Positions 9,801 to 19,800 of a DNA stretch of 64,000 bases are shown here, piece after piece (position 1 is the first letter of the stretch; each line of letters begins with the position of its first letter). The DNA is from Serilophus lunatus. Taxonomy: Eukaryota; Chordata; Aves; Passeriformes; Eurylaimidae. A program made the position numbers and the translations under genes. The stretch covers positions 161,320-225,319 of the forward strand of contig VXBA01005114.1 in the NCBI GenBank assembly GCA_013399895.1, in the 5' to 3' direction. The notes beneath the pieces are model-generated. The model was not told the origin of the DNA. It did no database searches and worked only from the letters and a program-made list of their open reading frames with translations.

Positions 9801-12800
9801 TGGGGTGGGGGCTCCCAGCTCAGGGTGGGGGCTCCCAGCTGGGGCTCAGGGCTCCCAGCTCTGGGGTGGGGGCTCCCAGCTCAGGGTGGGGGCTCCCAGC
9901 TGGGGCTCAGGGCTCCCAGCTCTGGGGTGGGGGCTCCCAGCTCGGGCCCAGTGCAGAGGCCCAGCTCAGGCCTGGCCTGGCTGCCAGGAGCAGGTCTGGG
10001 CAGGGCCCTCACAGCTCTGCTGTCCCCAGAGCACATGGACGAGCGCAGGGTGTGCGACGCCGTCAGCCCCAACAAGGACGTCGACGGTTTCCACGTGGTG
10101 AACGTGGGCCGCCTGTGCCTGGACCAGGACTCCATGCTGCCAGCCACGCCCTGGGGGGTCTGGGAGATCATCCAGAGGACTGGTAAGAGCTGCTGCCCCA
10201 GGCAAAGCTCCAGGGTGGGGCTGTTTGAGGAGTCTCAGGGGTGGGATGGGGGAGGAACTGGGTGTTCACAGGGTTCTGTTCTCAGCCCTGTGCTCTCCAG
10301 CACCTCCAGCCACCCACAGGGATATGGGACCAGTTTGCCAAGGGCACTAAACTGGGAGAAGCTGTTGGTGCCCTGGAGGGCAGGGAGGCTCTGCAGAGAG
10401 ACCTCCACAAACCAGAGCACTGGGAATCACCAACCACGGGGAGCCCAGCAAGGGGGAGTGCTGGATTCTCCCCTGGGATGGAAAAACTCTGGATGTATGG
10501 ACAGACTGGGAATGAGATGTTGGAAAGCAGTGGCAGGAAAGGGGCCTGGGGGTCCTGGTCTGTGGCCAGTTGGCCACGAGTCAGCAGTGCCCTGGGAATG
10601 AAGGGGGCAAACCATGCCCTGGGGCCATCAGGGAGGGGATTGTCCCGCTCTGCTCTGACCTGGGGTGGCCTCACCTGGAATTTGGGGGCAGTTTGGGGGG
10701 ACACAACATAGGGAAGACATTGGAGAGTGTCCAAAGGAGGCCAGGAGGGTGGGGAAGGGTCTGGAGGGGCAGTGAGGGCACTTGGAGTGTTCAGCTGGAG
10801 AAGAGGAGACTGAGGGGAGACCCCTTGGGGTGTTGAGCATCCTCCTGAGGGGCAGCTCCACCTCTGCTCCCTGTGAGCAGTGCCCCTGGAAGGGCTGGAG
10901 CCCCAAACCTGCCAGAGCTCCGGGAAGGTTGGGAAGATCCCCTCAGGGACAGGGTGGGATTGTTGGGGTGTCTGTGCAGGGCCAGAGGGTTGGACCCTGA
11001 CCCTGCTGGGCCCTTTGCAGCTCTGGGTGCTCCATGTCTCTGTGCTGTTGTGCCCTGCAGGGATCCCCACGCTGGGCAAGAACGTGGTGGTGGCAGGCAG
11101 GTCCAAGAACGTGGGCATGCCCATCGCCATGCTGCTGCACACGGACGGCCGCCACGAGCGCCCCGGAGGTAGGAGCTGCTTGGCCCCGGACAGGAAACCT
11201 CCCCCTGCCCCCTCCAGGCTCCTAAAGCTGGCCAGGACCGAGGGGGTCATTCTCCACGTGGCCTTTTCCACCCTGAACCGGTCCCTGTTAAGGACCTGCG
11301 AGCTGGAGTCCGACCATCGGCCGCTGCCCCGTGTCCTCGAGTGCCACGTGTGTGTGTTTGGAGCCCTCCCAGGCGTGGTGACTCCACCATTTCCCTGGGC
11401 AGCCCATCCCAATGCTTTGCAACCCTTTCCATGAGGAATTTTTTTCCCCAGTATCCAACCTGCCCCTGCCCTGGCCCAGCCTGAGGCCGTTCCCTCTCAT
11501 CCTGTCCCTTGTTCCCTGGGAGCAGAGCCCGCTCCCCTCTGGCTCCACACTCCTGTCAGGAGGTTGGAGAGAGCCAGGAGGTCCCCCCTGAGCCTCCTTG
11601 TAACATTTTGGAGCCTCCTTACCAAGCCCTTGCCCTTTTCCGTCCCAAATCCCTCCCTCCAACTCCCCAGGCTGTTCCCTGGGGTTTGTCAGTGGGCCCC
11701 GATATTCCTGAGAAACGAGGAGGGGGGGAAGCTGCAGGGAACTGGCTGGGTTTGGGTGGCTTTTGGGAATTGGAGCTCCATGGATTCACTGCCACAGGTG
11801 ATGCCACAGTGACCATCTCCCACCGTTACACTCCCAAGGAGCAGCTGAAGCAGCACACGATCCGGGCAGACATCGTGGTGGCAGCAGCAGGTGAGGCCTC
11901 CCTGGGGACACAGAGGCTGTTCCTGGTGGGAATCCTTGGGGTCAGAACCTCCTGGGGCCTCTCTCTGGCAGAGCCTGGTGCTCTCAGGGCCAGCAGGAGC
12001 TGTTGGAGGAGGTTGATCCTGTGATTAAGCCAAGGAGCCACAGGTTTGATGTTCCTGGTGGGGCTGTGCCATTGGAATGTGAAGTAACACCTGGCAGGAG
12101 GGACATCTGATCAGGTGTGGGAAGCTCCCAGAACTGCAAGTTCACTGGGATAATCCACATCCAGGTCCAGGTGGGAACCCCCAGGTTACCCCAGCTGGGT
12201 AGAGGGGAGTTCTCCACTGGGATGGAACAGGATAAAAGTCCTTGTCCCACCTCCAGGATCTGTTTCCTCTTGGCCTCTTCCCTTCCCTGCCTTGAGAACC
12301 TGTTCAGCCACAAGCAAAGGTTGATTTTTGTGGGTACCCCCAGGTGTTCTCCCCACTCTGCACATCCTCACAGCTGTTTTTTCTCTAAAACCCCTGGAAT
12401 TTTTAGCCATTTCACTTTGGAAATGGGGACATTTCAGCCCTAGCAGAGCTCTGCCCACCAAAGCTGGTGAGGTGAGATTATTGAATCCAAGTAGTTTGGG
12501 AGGCAGGAAGGCCCAAAACATCCTGGGAATGTGGGGGAGGGGGAGCAAGTGCTGTTTGACAGCACTGAGTGTGTGGTCCTGTGTTTTTCCAGGCATTCCC
12601 AACCTGATCACAGCTGACATGATCAAGGAAGGAGCTGCAGTTATCGATGTGGGAATAACCAGGGTGCAGGATCCCATCACTGCCAAGCCCAGGCTGGTTG
12701 GGGATGTGGATTTTGAAGGTAGGGAAAGGCTCTGGGTCTGGTTTCCTGAGCACTTGGGTGCTGAGAAGTGGGAAGGAAAGTCCTGGTTCCTCCAGTATTG

Positions 12801-13450
12801 GACCATGTGTCTCCCAGGACATGCCATGGGAAAGCTTTGTGCTCCAGAGGAGGCTCAGCAGCTGGGCCACTTTGCCTCTCTTCCAAAACTTTCCCAATCA
12901 AACCATGCAGACCTTCCCTTCTGCCCTGAATTCCTGGCCTTGCTCCCTGAGAGGGGTTCCTGGGATGAGCCTGGGCAAGGACACCAGAATTTCCTCCTGG
13001 AAGGAAAAGGGTGACTGCTCAGACTGATGAGGTGCCAACAGCAAAGTGTAAAGTCCACACTGAGCCCTGCACTTGCCATTGCTGTGCTGAAAATCAGCTC
13101 TTAGACCTTGCTTTGAGCTGGGGCTCTGCAGTTAGGCTGGACCAGAGCAGCAGAGGTGCACAGGGAGTGGCTGGACAGCAGGGAAAAGACCCCCTGGAGA
13201 ACCCCCCCCTTCCTGCCCTGATCCTGGGGGGGGGATCTGGGGCTGTTGGGCTGGGGGTGCTGCTGCTGCTGCTGTTGGTTGTCCTGCTGAGCTCTTCCTT
13301 TCCTTGCCAGGGGTGAGGAAAAAGGCCAGTTACATCACCCCCGTGCCCGGGGGCGTCGGGCCCATGACCGTGGCCATGCTCATGAAAAACACCATCATTG
13401 CTGCCAAGAGGCTGCTGAAACCCAAAGAGCTGGAGGCAGCAACTGCTTAA
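6855..13450 (+). CDS. MTHFD2: Mitochondrial bifunctional methylenetetrahydrofolate dehydrogenase/cyclohydrolase
   Basis: The enzyme oxidises 5,10-methylene-THF and opens methenyl-THF to 10-formyl-THF in the mitochondrial matrix. Exon 1 starts at ATG 6855 with an Arg/Ala-rich presequence (MTTALCPLRALGSAALRP). The following exons are 8185-8369, 9037-9159, 10030-10182, 11061-11168, 11798-11890, 12593-12718 and 13311-13450 (TAA), all joined in phase. Visible are the catalytic Tyr-x-x-x-Lys in SHSYVLNKTRAA, the substrate loop DGLLVQLPLP, the nucleotide-binding VVAGRSKNVGMPIAMLLHTD and the family signature TPVPGGVGPMTVAM. The C terminus (KPKELEAATA) is somewhat shorter than the human one. Odd point: exon 1 carries an N at 6928, and its likely donors (near 6944-6950) are phase 1, while exon 2 needs phase 2. 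This suggests a base miscount at the N rather than a broken gene. Confidence 0.95.
6960..7190. repeat. G-rich 35-bp repeat at the start of MTHFD2 intron 1
   Basis: Units of roughly 35 bp contain GGGGGGACAGGGGCGGGGTG followed by TCCCCCCGATATCCC. There are three good copies and two decayed ones. Runs of four or more G with one- to three-base gaps on the coding strand could form G-quadruplexes just after the first exon. Confidence 0.85.
7730..7935 (+). mobile_element. CR1 LINE 3' fragment, forward
   Basis: The text ...GGATGCTTGGACAATGCTCT... and TGGATGATCCTTGGGGGTCC, CTTCCAGCTCGGGGTGTTCC resembles the 3' end of avian CR1 elements. It lies in MTHFD2 intron 1 and is 5'-truncated and diverged. Confidence 0.5.
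9735..9950. repeat. 61-bp tandem repeat in MTHFD2 intron 3
   Basis: The motif GCTCTGGGGTGGGGGCTCCC recurs at 9735, 9797, 9858 and 9919. Each 61- to 62-bp unit itself contains three GGGGGCTCCCAGCT sub-repeats. It lies about 80 bp before the next exon. No coding content. Confidence 0.85.
10640..10970 (+). mobile_element. CR1 LINE fragment, forward
   Basis: CR1-type text: GTCCAAAGGAGGCCAGGAGG, TTCAGCTGGAGAAGAGGAGA and CTGAGGGGAGACCCC, in MTHFD2 intron 4 just before exon 5. It is truncated and internally deleted. Confidence 0.65.
11420..11660 (-). mobile_element. CR1 LINE fragment, reverse
   Basis: CCTGAGGCCGTTCCCTCTCA, CCCTGGGAGCAGAGCCCG and GGAGGTCCCCCCTGAGCCTC are reverse-complement CR1 text. 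The fragment lies in MTHFD2 intron 5. Confidence 0.65.
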
Positions 13451-14123
13451 CCCAGGGCTCTGCCCTGCCCACTGAAAGCAACATTCCAAACTGGCTCCCA
13501 GACAGGCCGACAGAAATGCAATATTCCTATTTATTGTCCTGGGCAGGGGGAGTTTCCTGCCCCGAGGCCACAGGGGTGCATTGGAAGCTTGGGAATGCCC
13601 ACACTCCTGGCCCTTCTCCTGCTTGTAAAGCTGCTTTGTGTGTGAGCCAGCCCTGCTCCTGCAAGGCTTGGGGGGTCCTGGGGATGCAGCTGCAGGGTGG
13701 TGGCAGCAATTCCCACGGGATTTGCCCCTTGGTGCAGAGCCTGGGTGGTTCTGTTCACTCAGTCCCTGGAGTGTGGCCTGTGCTGGTCTCCTGCTCAACG
13801 CTGGATCTTTAGTTTGAGCTCTTCTGTAGAAGAAGTTACTTGAAAAATTCCAAGAAAGCCATATCTGTGTCCTGGGCTGTGCAGGGCCCTGGGCAGTGGC
13901 AGAGCTGTGACAAGTCCTGGTGTGCAGCTAAGCTGGGGGTTGGGGTTTGTTTGTTTGATTATTTTTTTTTGCTATTTGGATGGTGAAGTTTTTAAAAAGC
14001 CTTTTTTTTTTCTAACCAAAGAAGAGTGTGGGGAGGGTTTTCAGTCCCCACAGGGCTCACAGGGGGGTCCCTGGGCTGTGCTGTGAAGTGTGTGAGTAAC
14101 TAGTGAGTAATGCAGGCTGCCTA

Positions 14124-14129
14124 AATAAA
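14124..14129 (+). terminator. MTHFD2: MTHFD2 polyadenylation signal
   Basis: AATAAA about 670 bases after the stop codon, followed by an A-run at about 14142-14149. The 3' UTR 13451-14123 has T-rich runs near 13960-14020 and no other clear feature. Confidence 0.8.
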
Positions 14130-14723
14130 GTGTGAGAAGATAAAAAAAACCCTCTTTGTGCCCTGGAATTATTTCTAATCAACTATTTATTTCCCTTCAA
14201 AAAAGGATTAAGAGTTGTTTTTACAGCCCTTGGGGTGTGAGCTGCTGTCCCCCCAGGGAAGGGGCAGGTCTGGCTCCCCCCTGAGCTCAGCTGAGACACA
14301 ACTGGCCTTTTCTAAAAGCAAATCTCTTCTGTCAAACCTGCACAAACCTCTTCAGCTCCCTGAGTCCTTCCTCAGCTCCATCCCCATCAAAGCCCAAAGG
14401 AGTTTGGCTGGAAGCTCTGCTTATCCCAGGAACACGATGCCTCCAGCAGGGTGGACACACTGCCCTGCAGGATTGTTCTGGGGCACTGAGGGGAATCTTT
14501 CCTCTTCCTATTTCCTGGAAGGGCTGGTTCCACCTTCCTGGGGGCAGGAGTGCTGTGATGCCAGCACTGCACTGCAGCCTGGAGATCTTTCCTGACCTTT
14601 GAAGGGCTGCAGCTCCCACTTGAGCTGGTGCTCCACCCCCACTCCTGCACCGTTAAAAACCCTCAGGAAGGAAACATGGGGCCCCAGAGACACAGGAGGA
14701 GCTGAGGCTCATTGAAAGGAGGT

Positions 14724-14729
14724 TTTATT
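14724..14729 (-). terminator. SLC4A5: SLC4A5 polyadenylation signal (probable)
   Basis: TTTATT on the plus strand reads AATAAA on the minus strand. It is the first strong signal downstream of the last SLC4A5 coding exon and implies a 3' UTR of about 1.95 kb. The space to the MTHFD2 signal (14130-14723) holds nothing recognisable. Confidence 0.5.
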
Positions 14730-15899
14730 GGGTTTATCACTGAGAAATACAAAATGGGGACAGTGGTCCCGTGCTGGAGGCGGCGAATCCGAGCCCCTCC
14801 CTTGGCTCGTACAAAAAGTAGAAATCACGTGTGAAATGGTGCCAAAAACTGGGCAAATGGAGGCCAAACCCAAGCTGGGCTCTACAGTGGCTTCAGCTCT
14901 GCCCTGTGGAACAGCTACCAGAGCTGATGGGCTGGAGAAAAGCAAATTGCCCTGTTGAGTTCAAATCATAGTTTGACATGAACCAGCTCCACACAGGACT
15001 GGGGATCAAAATGCCACGGAACAGACACGGAACAGTTAATGTGGAACTAATGCTCAAGTGGTGGTGGGGGAAGAATGTGTTACTGCTGTCACCACGTGTC
15101 CCTGGGAGATGCACCTGGACCCGAAAAAAACATTGCTATAAATAGGAAATTGCCTTCAAGTCTCTGTTGGATTGGGCTATTTACAGGGAGCTGTCCCACG
15201 TGAAGATTCAGCCCAGTTGCAAGGTTGGACTGGTGTCCCAGAAAACCCCAGTACTGCTGGTGTAAGTGTCAGGCAGGTTTGGTCCTGCTCCTGGGAAAGG
15301 GGCTGGGGCTCTGGGAGGCTGGAAATAGAGGAAAAAATACAGAATGCAACCAGAAAAAAATGAGTGGAAGAAGCAGCTTTGAGGGTTGCTCCAGACCGGT
15401 GTTTCTAAACCAGGGCTGGGCTTGGTCTGGGGATGGAAAAAAAAATCCTTGGAAGCCTCGGCAATGCCCTGGTGCTGCTGGAAAAAAGGTGGTGGGAGCT
15501 GGGCAGAGCCTCCCTGGCTCCAACCCTGCTCCCTTCCCTTCCTCTCCCAGAGGATCCAGAGGCAGCAGCGGGTGGGAAGAGCCCCTTGTGGAGCTGAGAT
15601 GCCAACGGGACCCCCAGCAGGGAAGTGCTGGGTGGGAGCCTGGAAATAACTGGGCATGTCCTGGCTCTGCCCTCCCTGTCCCAGCCAGGTGGGAATGCCC
15701 AGGAGGGAGGGGCTGAAGTGGGAGTGAAGCAGAGGATCCTTGAATTCCTCCAGGAGAGCTGGGCTCGGGAATGTCTCGCTCCCACCCAGAGGAAGGGGTG
15801 GGGCTGTGCCCGGGGCCAGGGCTGGCCCTGGCAGGGCTGTGGTGGGGATTTGGGATGGGCAACCAAAGGGCTTCTCTGCAGCCACTGTTCCCATTTCCC

Positions 15900-16020
15900 T
15901 GCAGAACCCACTCCTGATTCCTACAGAACCCATTCCAATTTCCCTGCAGAACCCATTCCTGATTCCTGCAGAACCCATTCCTGATTCCTGCAGAACCCAT
16001 TCCCCTTTCCCTGCAGAAGC
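15900..16020. repeat. 21-22-bp repeat in the SLC4A5 3' UTR
   Basis: About five copies of a unit like ATTCCTGATTCCTGCAGAACCC, alternating with CCAATTTCCCTGCAGAACCC, lie between the terminal exon's stop codon and the poly(A) signal. Confidence 0.8.
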
Positions 16021-16599
16021 CGTTCCCAGTCCCCTGCCCGGCTCTCCCTCCATGTCCTGGTTGCTGTTGCCCTCCAGTGGCAACAACCTTCCCCCTGAGC
16101 TGCTCCTGCTTCCCTTCCCTTCCCTGGAGCTCCATCCAGTCCGTCGGCTCCTCTCCATCCTGCCGCGTCTCCTCCTGCCAGTCCCCAATCCAGAGCCGGG
16201 TCCCTCTGGGCGCTCCCACCACACCGGGGATGCCACGGAAGGGACCAGCACCCTCCTGCCCCCCATCCCCTGCCCAGCTGCCATTCCATCCCACGCTCCC
16301 AAAGCCTTCCCAGCCCCTCAACCCTCCTCCCCTCCCCCTAAACCCCCGGAAAGCCTCGATCCCCCTTTTCCACCAGCCCCAGGCTGTTCCCAGCTCCAGC
16401 TGCTCCAGCCCAGCAGCAACTCCGGGGTGGGCAGAGACCAAAAACTCCCCGATCCCACTTTTCCAGCCCCATTCCGCCGCCTCTGCCCGGCGGGAAGGGA
16501 GGAAATCCAACAATTCATGGCACTAAAAACCCCCGGAGCAACCGCCGGGGGGCTGCGGTCCCCTCTGACTCGCGTCGAAGAACAAGCCCAATTTCCTTT

Positions 16600-16648
16600 A
16601 TATATATATATATGGCTCTGGAATATCGAGATCCATATATATATATAT
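16600..16648. other. Perfect 16-bp inverted repeat (AT-rich hairpin) in the SLC4A5 3' UTR
   Basis: The left arm ATATATATATATATGG (16600-16615) and right arm CCATATATATATATAT (16633-16648) are exact reverse complements around a 17-base loop. The structure begins 24 bases past the stop codon of the terminal exon on the minus strand. Confidence 0.85.
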
Positions 16649-16671
16649 CTCTGTAACCCTCCCGGGCCGGG

Positions 16672-16837
16672 CTAGAGCGTGGTCTCACTGCCCATGTCCC
16701 GAGGCGCCTTCTCCGTGTCGGTGTCCTCGTAGTCCGACTCCATCTCGATCTTCACCTGGGGCACGGCACAGATGGGGCTCCGGGAATAGTTGAAGGCGGG
16801 AGAAGTCGGGCAGGAAATCTTGAGGTGGAGGGTGATG
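16672..16837 (-). CDS. SLC4A5: SLC4A5 terminal exon with alternative ETTL (PDZ-ligand) C terminus
   Basis: The acceptor CCCTCCCTCAG precedes 16837. Entered with two bases from the previous exon, the frame is open to TAG at 16672 and includes AVPQVKIEMESDYEDTDTEK and a final MGSETTL. That matches the class I PDZ-binding C terminus of NBCe1-C from SLC4A4, which as I recall has a PQIRIELEPEDND-type segment and also ends ETTL. In the main transcript this exon is 3' UTR, because translation stops in the exon before. It is coding only if the 82-nt exon 17944-18025 is skipped. The retained similarity between paralogues implies selection on this frame. Confidence 0.75.
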
Positions 16838-19800
16838 CTGAGGGAGGGCACAGGGAATGAGCCGCTGGATGTGGGAACTCCCATCCCAAACCCCTCCCAG
16901 GACCCGCGGGAAAGGGGGGTCGGGTTGTGCTGCCGCCAATAAATCCACTGAAATCCTGAGGTTTTGCCTTCGATACGCGGGATAACCCCAAATTTCAGGC
17001 TTAAAATGCAATCCCAACCCTCAAAATCCCCGTGGCCGTCGCTCGGCAACGTTTCATCGCTCCAAAGCCTCTCCCAACAAGCGACAGAAACACCCCAGAT
17101 CCAGAGGGGTACAGAGAAGAAACACTGGATGTTTGGGAAACGCTCGTGGATGGTGGAAACTGGCTGGAGAAAGGCAGGATCGGTGGGTCTGGGGAGCCCC
17201 AGACGGTGCCCAGGGAGGGGGGCAGGGTGGGGGACCCTTTACCTGCGATCCATGTCCGATCCATTCGGGGAGGAGTCAGAACGCAAAGCTCCAGGTGGAG
17301 GCCCTCTTTCCTGGGGGACACAGAGGTCAAACACTCCCCAGGAGAGGAAGAATCCCCCCAAAACATCCCCCTTGACCCCCCACTCCGAGCAGGTCCTGCA
17401 TCCTCCGGATGCTGCTGGGAAATGCTGATTTTTTGGGGGGTGATTAGAGAAAGGAAAGGCCCTGCAGGAGGCAGTTAATGAATTATCCAGTGGAAACTTG
17501 CTGGCACCGGGATGCAACCTGGAACAAACTCTCCCAAATTTGTCCTGCAGAGTTTTGGTTACACCCGTGGGGAAGGTGGAGCCCAACCCGATGAATCTGA
17601 GGGATTCCAACACAAGCTCTGCATCCCCTGCTTTTAGGGGCTCCAAAGCCCTCCCTAAACATTTTCATTTTTCAAAAGCCCCCATCAGGGCGGGGATGAA
17701 ACCCAAGGAAGTCCTGGGTGTTGTTGAGATTTAAGGAAATCCTGGAGGTCCCCAGCCCTTGGGGCGAGAGATGCTCCTGCAGATCCCGCTCTGGCATCTC
17801 CCTCCTCTTGGATTTTAGGCTTGATCCAGGGGGCAGGAGGGCTCCAGGGTGCATCTCTCAGCGGGGTTAGTGCTGGTGGATGCCTGGCAGGGGGTTAGGA
17901 AGCAGCAGGGAAGGCTGGAGAGGCTCCTGAGCCCATTACTTACGGCTGAGGCAAAGGGGGCCCCCGTTGTGGGGCTGCGATGGCAGGGGCTCCATGGGGA
18001 TCTTAATGACTGAGGGAGGTGGGAACTGGGGAAAAAACAGGGACATTGGGTGAAGGCAGCGCCTGGGGGGGATCTGGGGGCACCTGGAGCACCCCCAGGA
18101 GCCCAGACCTCCAGGTGGGGACAGTGGGAGGAGCTGCTGTCCTCTTCAAAGAGAAGGGGGCTGTGACAGGAGTGGTGCTGGGCCTGGAATTCGGGCAGAG
18201 AATCCCAACATTCCCAGCTGTGTGTGCTGGGTTGGGCCTGGAATCTGGGCAGAGGCTCCAAACAGTCCCAGCTCTCTGTGCTGGTGCCAAGGGGAATCCC
18301 TTGGGATTCCCCAAGGGGAATTCCCAGACCCACCTCCTCATCGCTGCTGCTGTCCCCTTTGGTGCCTTTTTTCTTCTTCTTCTTGTCATCCTCCTTCTTC
18401 TTCTCCTTCTCGGGGATGATGTTGTCAATCCAGGCCAGGTCGTGTTGGGAGAACACAAAATCCAGGAGCCTCCTCACCAGGATCAGGGCCAGAATCTACG
18501 AGGCCAGAGAGGAGCAGGAGGAGCACCTCCCACCCCAACAGCACCAAAACCCCCCCCAAAAAATCCCTTCCACCCCCCTCAGCCCCTTCTGGCGAGGCTG
18601 GAGTTACCATGACTGGGAAGATGATGGCAGCCACGGTGGATTTGAGGATCCAGAGCACAGCCAGGCAGATGATCTGCACCAGGGTGAAGAGGTGGATGCG
18701 GCGCAGGGGGACGTGGCGCAGGAACACGTAGTCGGGCTGGTGCTTGGCCGGCATGAGGAAGAGCTTGCAGCGATCCCAAAACTGCCACGGGAGGGAGGCT
18801 GGGATTAAATCCTCCCCCAACCCCAGTGCTGCCCAGGAAAACCCTCTTGGAGACCCTAGAATGGGGTTGGGGTTTTCTGTTGGGTTTCTCGGAGGGTTCT
18901 GGGCGTGTGTTTTCGCATGTGGCTGGAAATAGTGGGTGCAAGGAGGTTTTGGGGTCTAAATATTGGGTGCAATGATGTTTTGGGGTCGGAATGCTCCTTT
19001 TCACCTTTGTGGGACAGGTCATGGCCATAGAGGAGGAAGAGGAGGAGGAGGGGGAGGACTTACCTGGATGCCATTCAGGGAGGCAACGCCCATGTACAGG
19101 AACACTCCGTAGAGCACCGGCATGGGAATGTACTGGGAATATGGAGAAAACACGGCGTTTACCCCAGGGAAGGCAGCAGCTCTTTGCTGGGGACAAAAAC
19201 CAACCCTGGGGGCCATGGGGAAAGGGCAGGATCCAGCTGTTCCTGGGCATCTGCAGGGTGGGAGCTGGGATGTGGGAGTGGGAATGTTTTACCTTCAGGA
19301 TGGGGGCCAGGAAGACGGAAATGCCCGTGAGCACAAAGACGATGATGCCGGTCACCCTCTGCTCCCTGCGGGGGCACGGCACTGGGATGAGTGCTGGTAA
19401 CCAGCCCATTCCTCCCCAGCCCATTCCTCTCCAGCCTATTCCCAGCCCATTCCTGCCCATTCCTGCCCATTCCCAGATCATTCCCAGCCCATTCCCAGCC
19501 CAACTCAGCCCATTCCCAGTCCACCCTCAGCCCATCCCCGGCCCATTCCTGCACATCCCCATCCCAACCCATCCCATCCCATCCCATCCCATTCCCATCC
19601 CATTCCCATCCCATCCCATTCCCATCCCATCCCCATCNNNNNNNNNNNNNNNNNNNNNNNNNNNNNNNNNNNNNNNNNNNNNNNNNNNNNNNNNNNNNNN
19701 NNNNNNNNNNNNNNNNNNNNNNNNNNNNNNNNNNNNNNNNNNNNNNNNNNNNNNNNNNNNNNNNNNNNNNNNNNNNNNNNNNNNNNNNNNNNNNNNNNNN

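Noticed and set aside
16672..16837. Treating the ETTL exon as plain 3' UTR
   Set aside because: Its frame is open, joins in phase when the 82-nt exon is skipped, and resembles the NBCe1-C tail.
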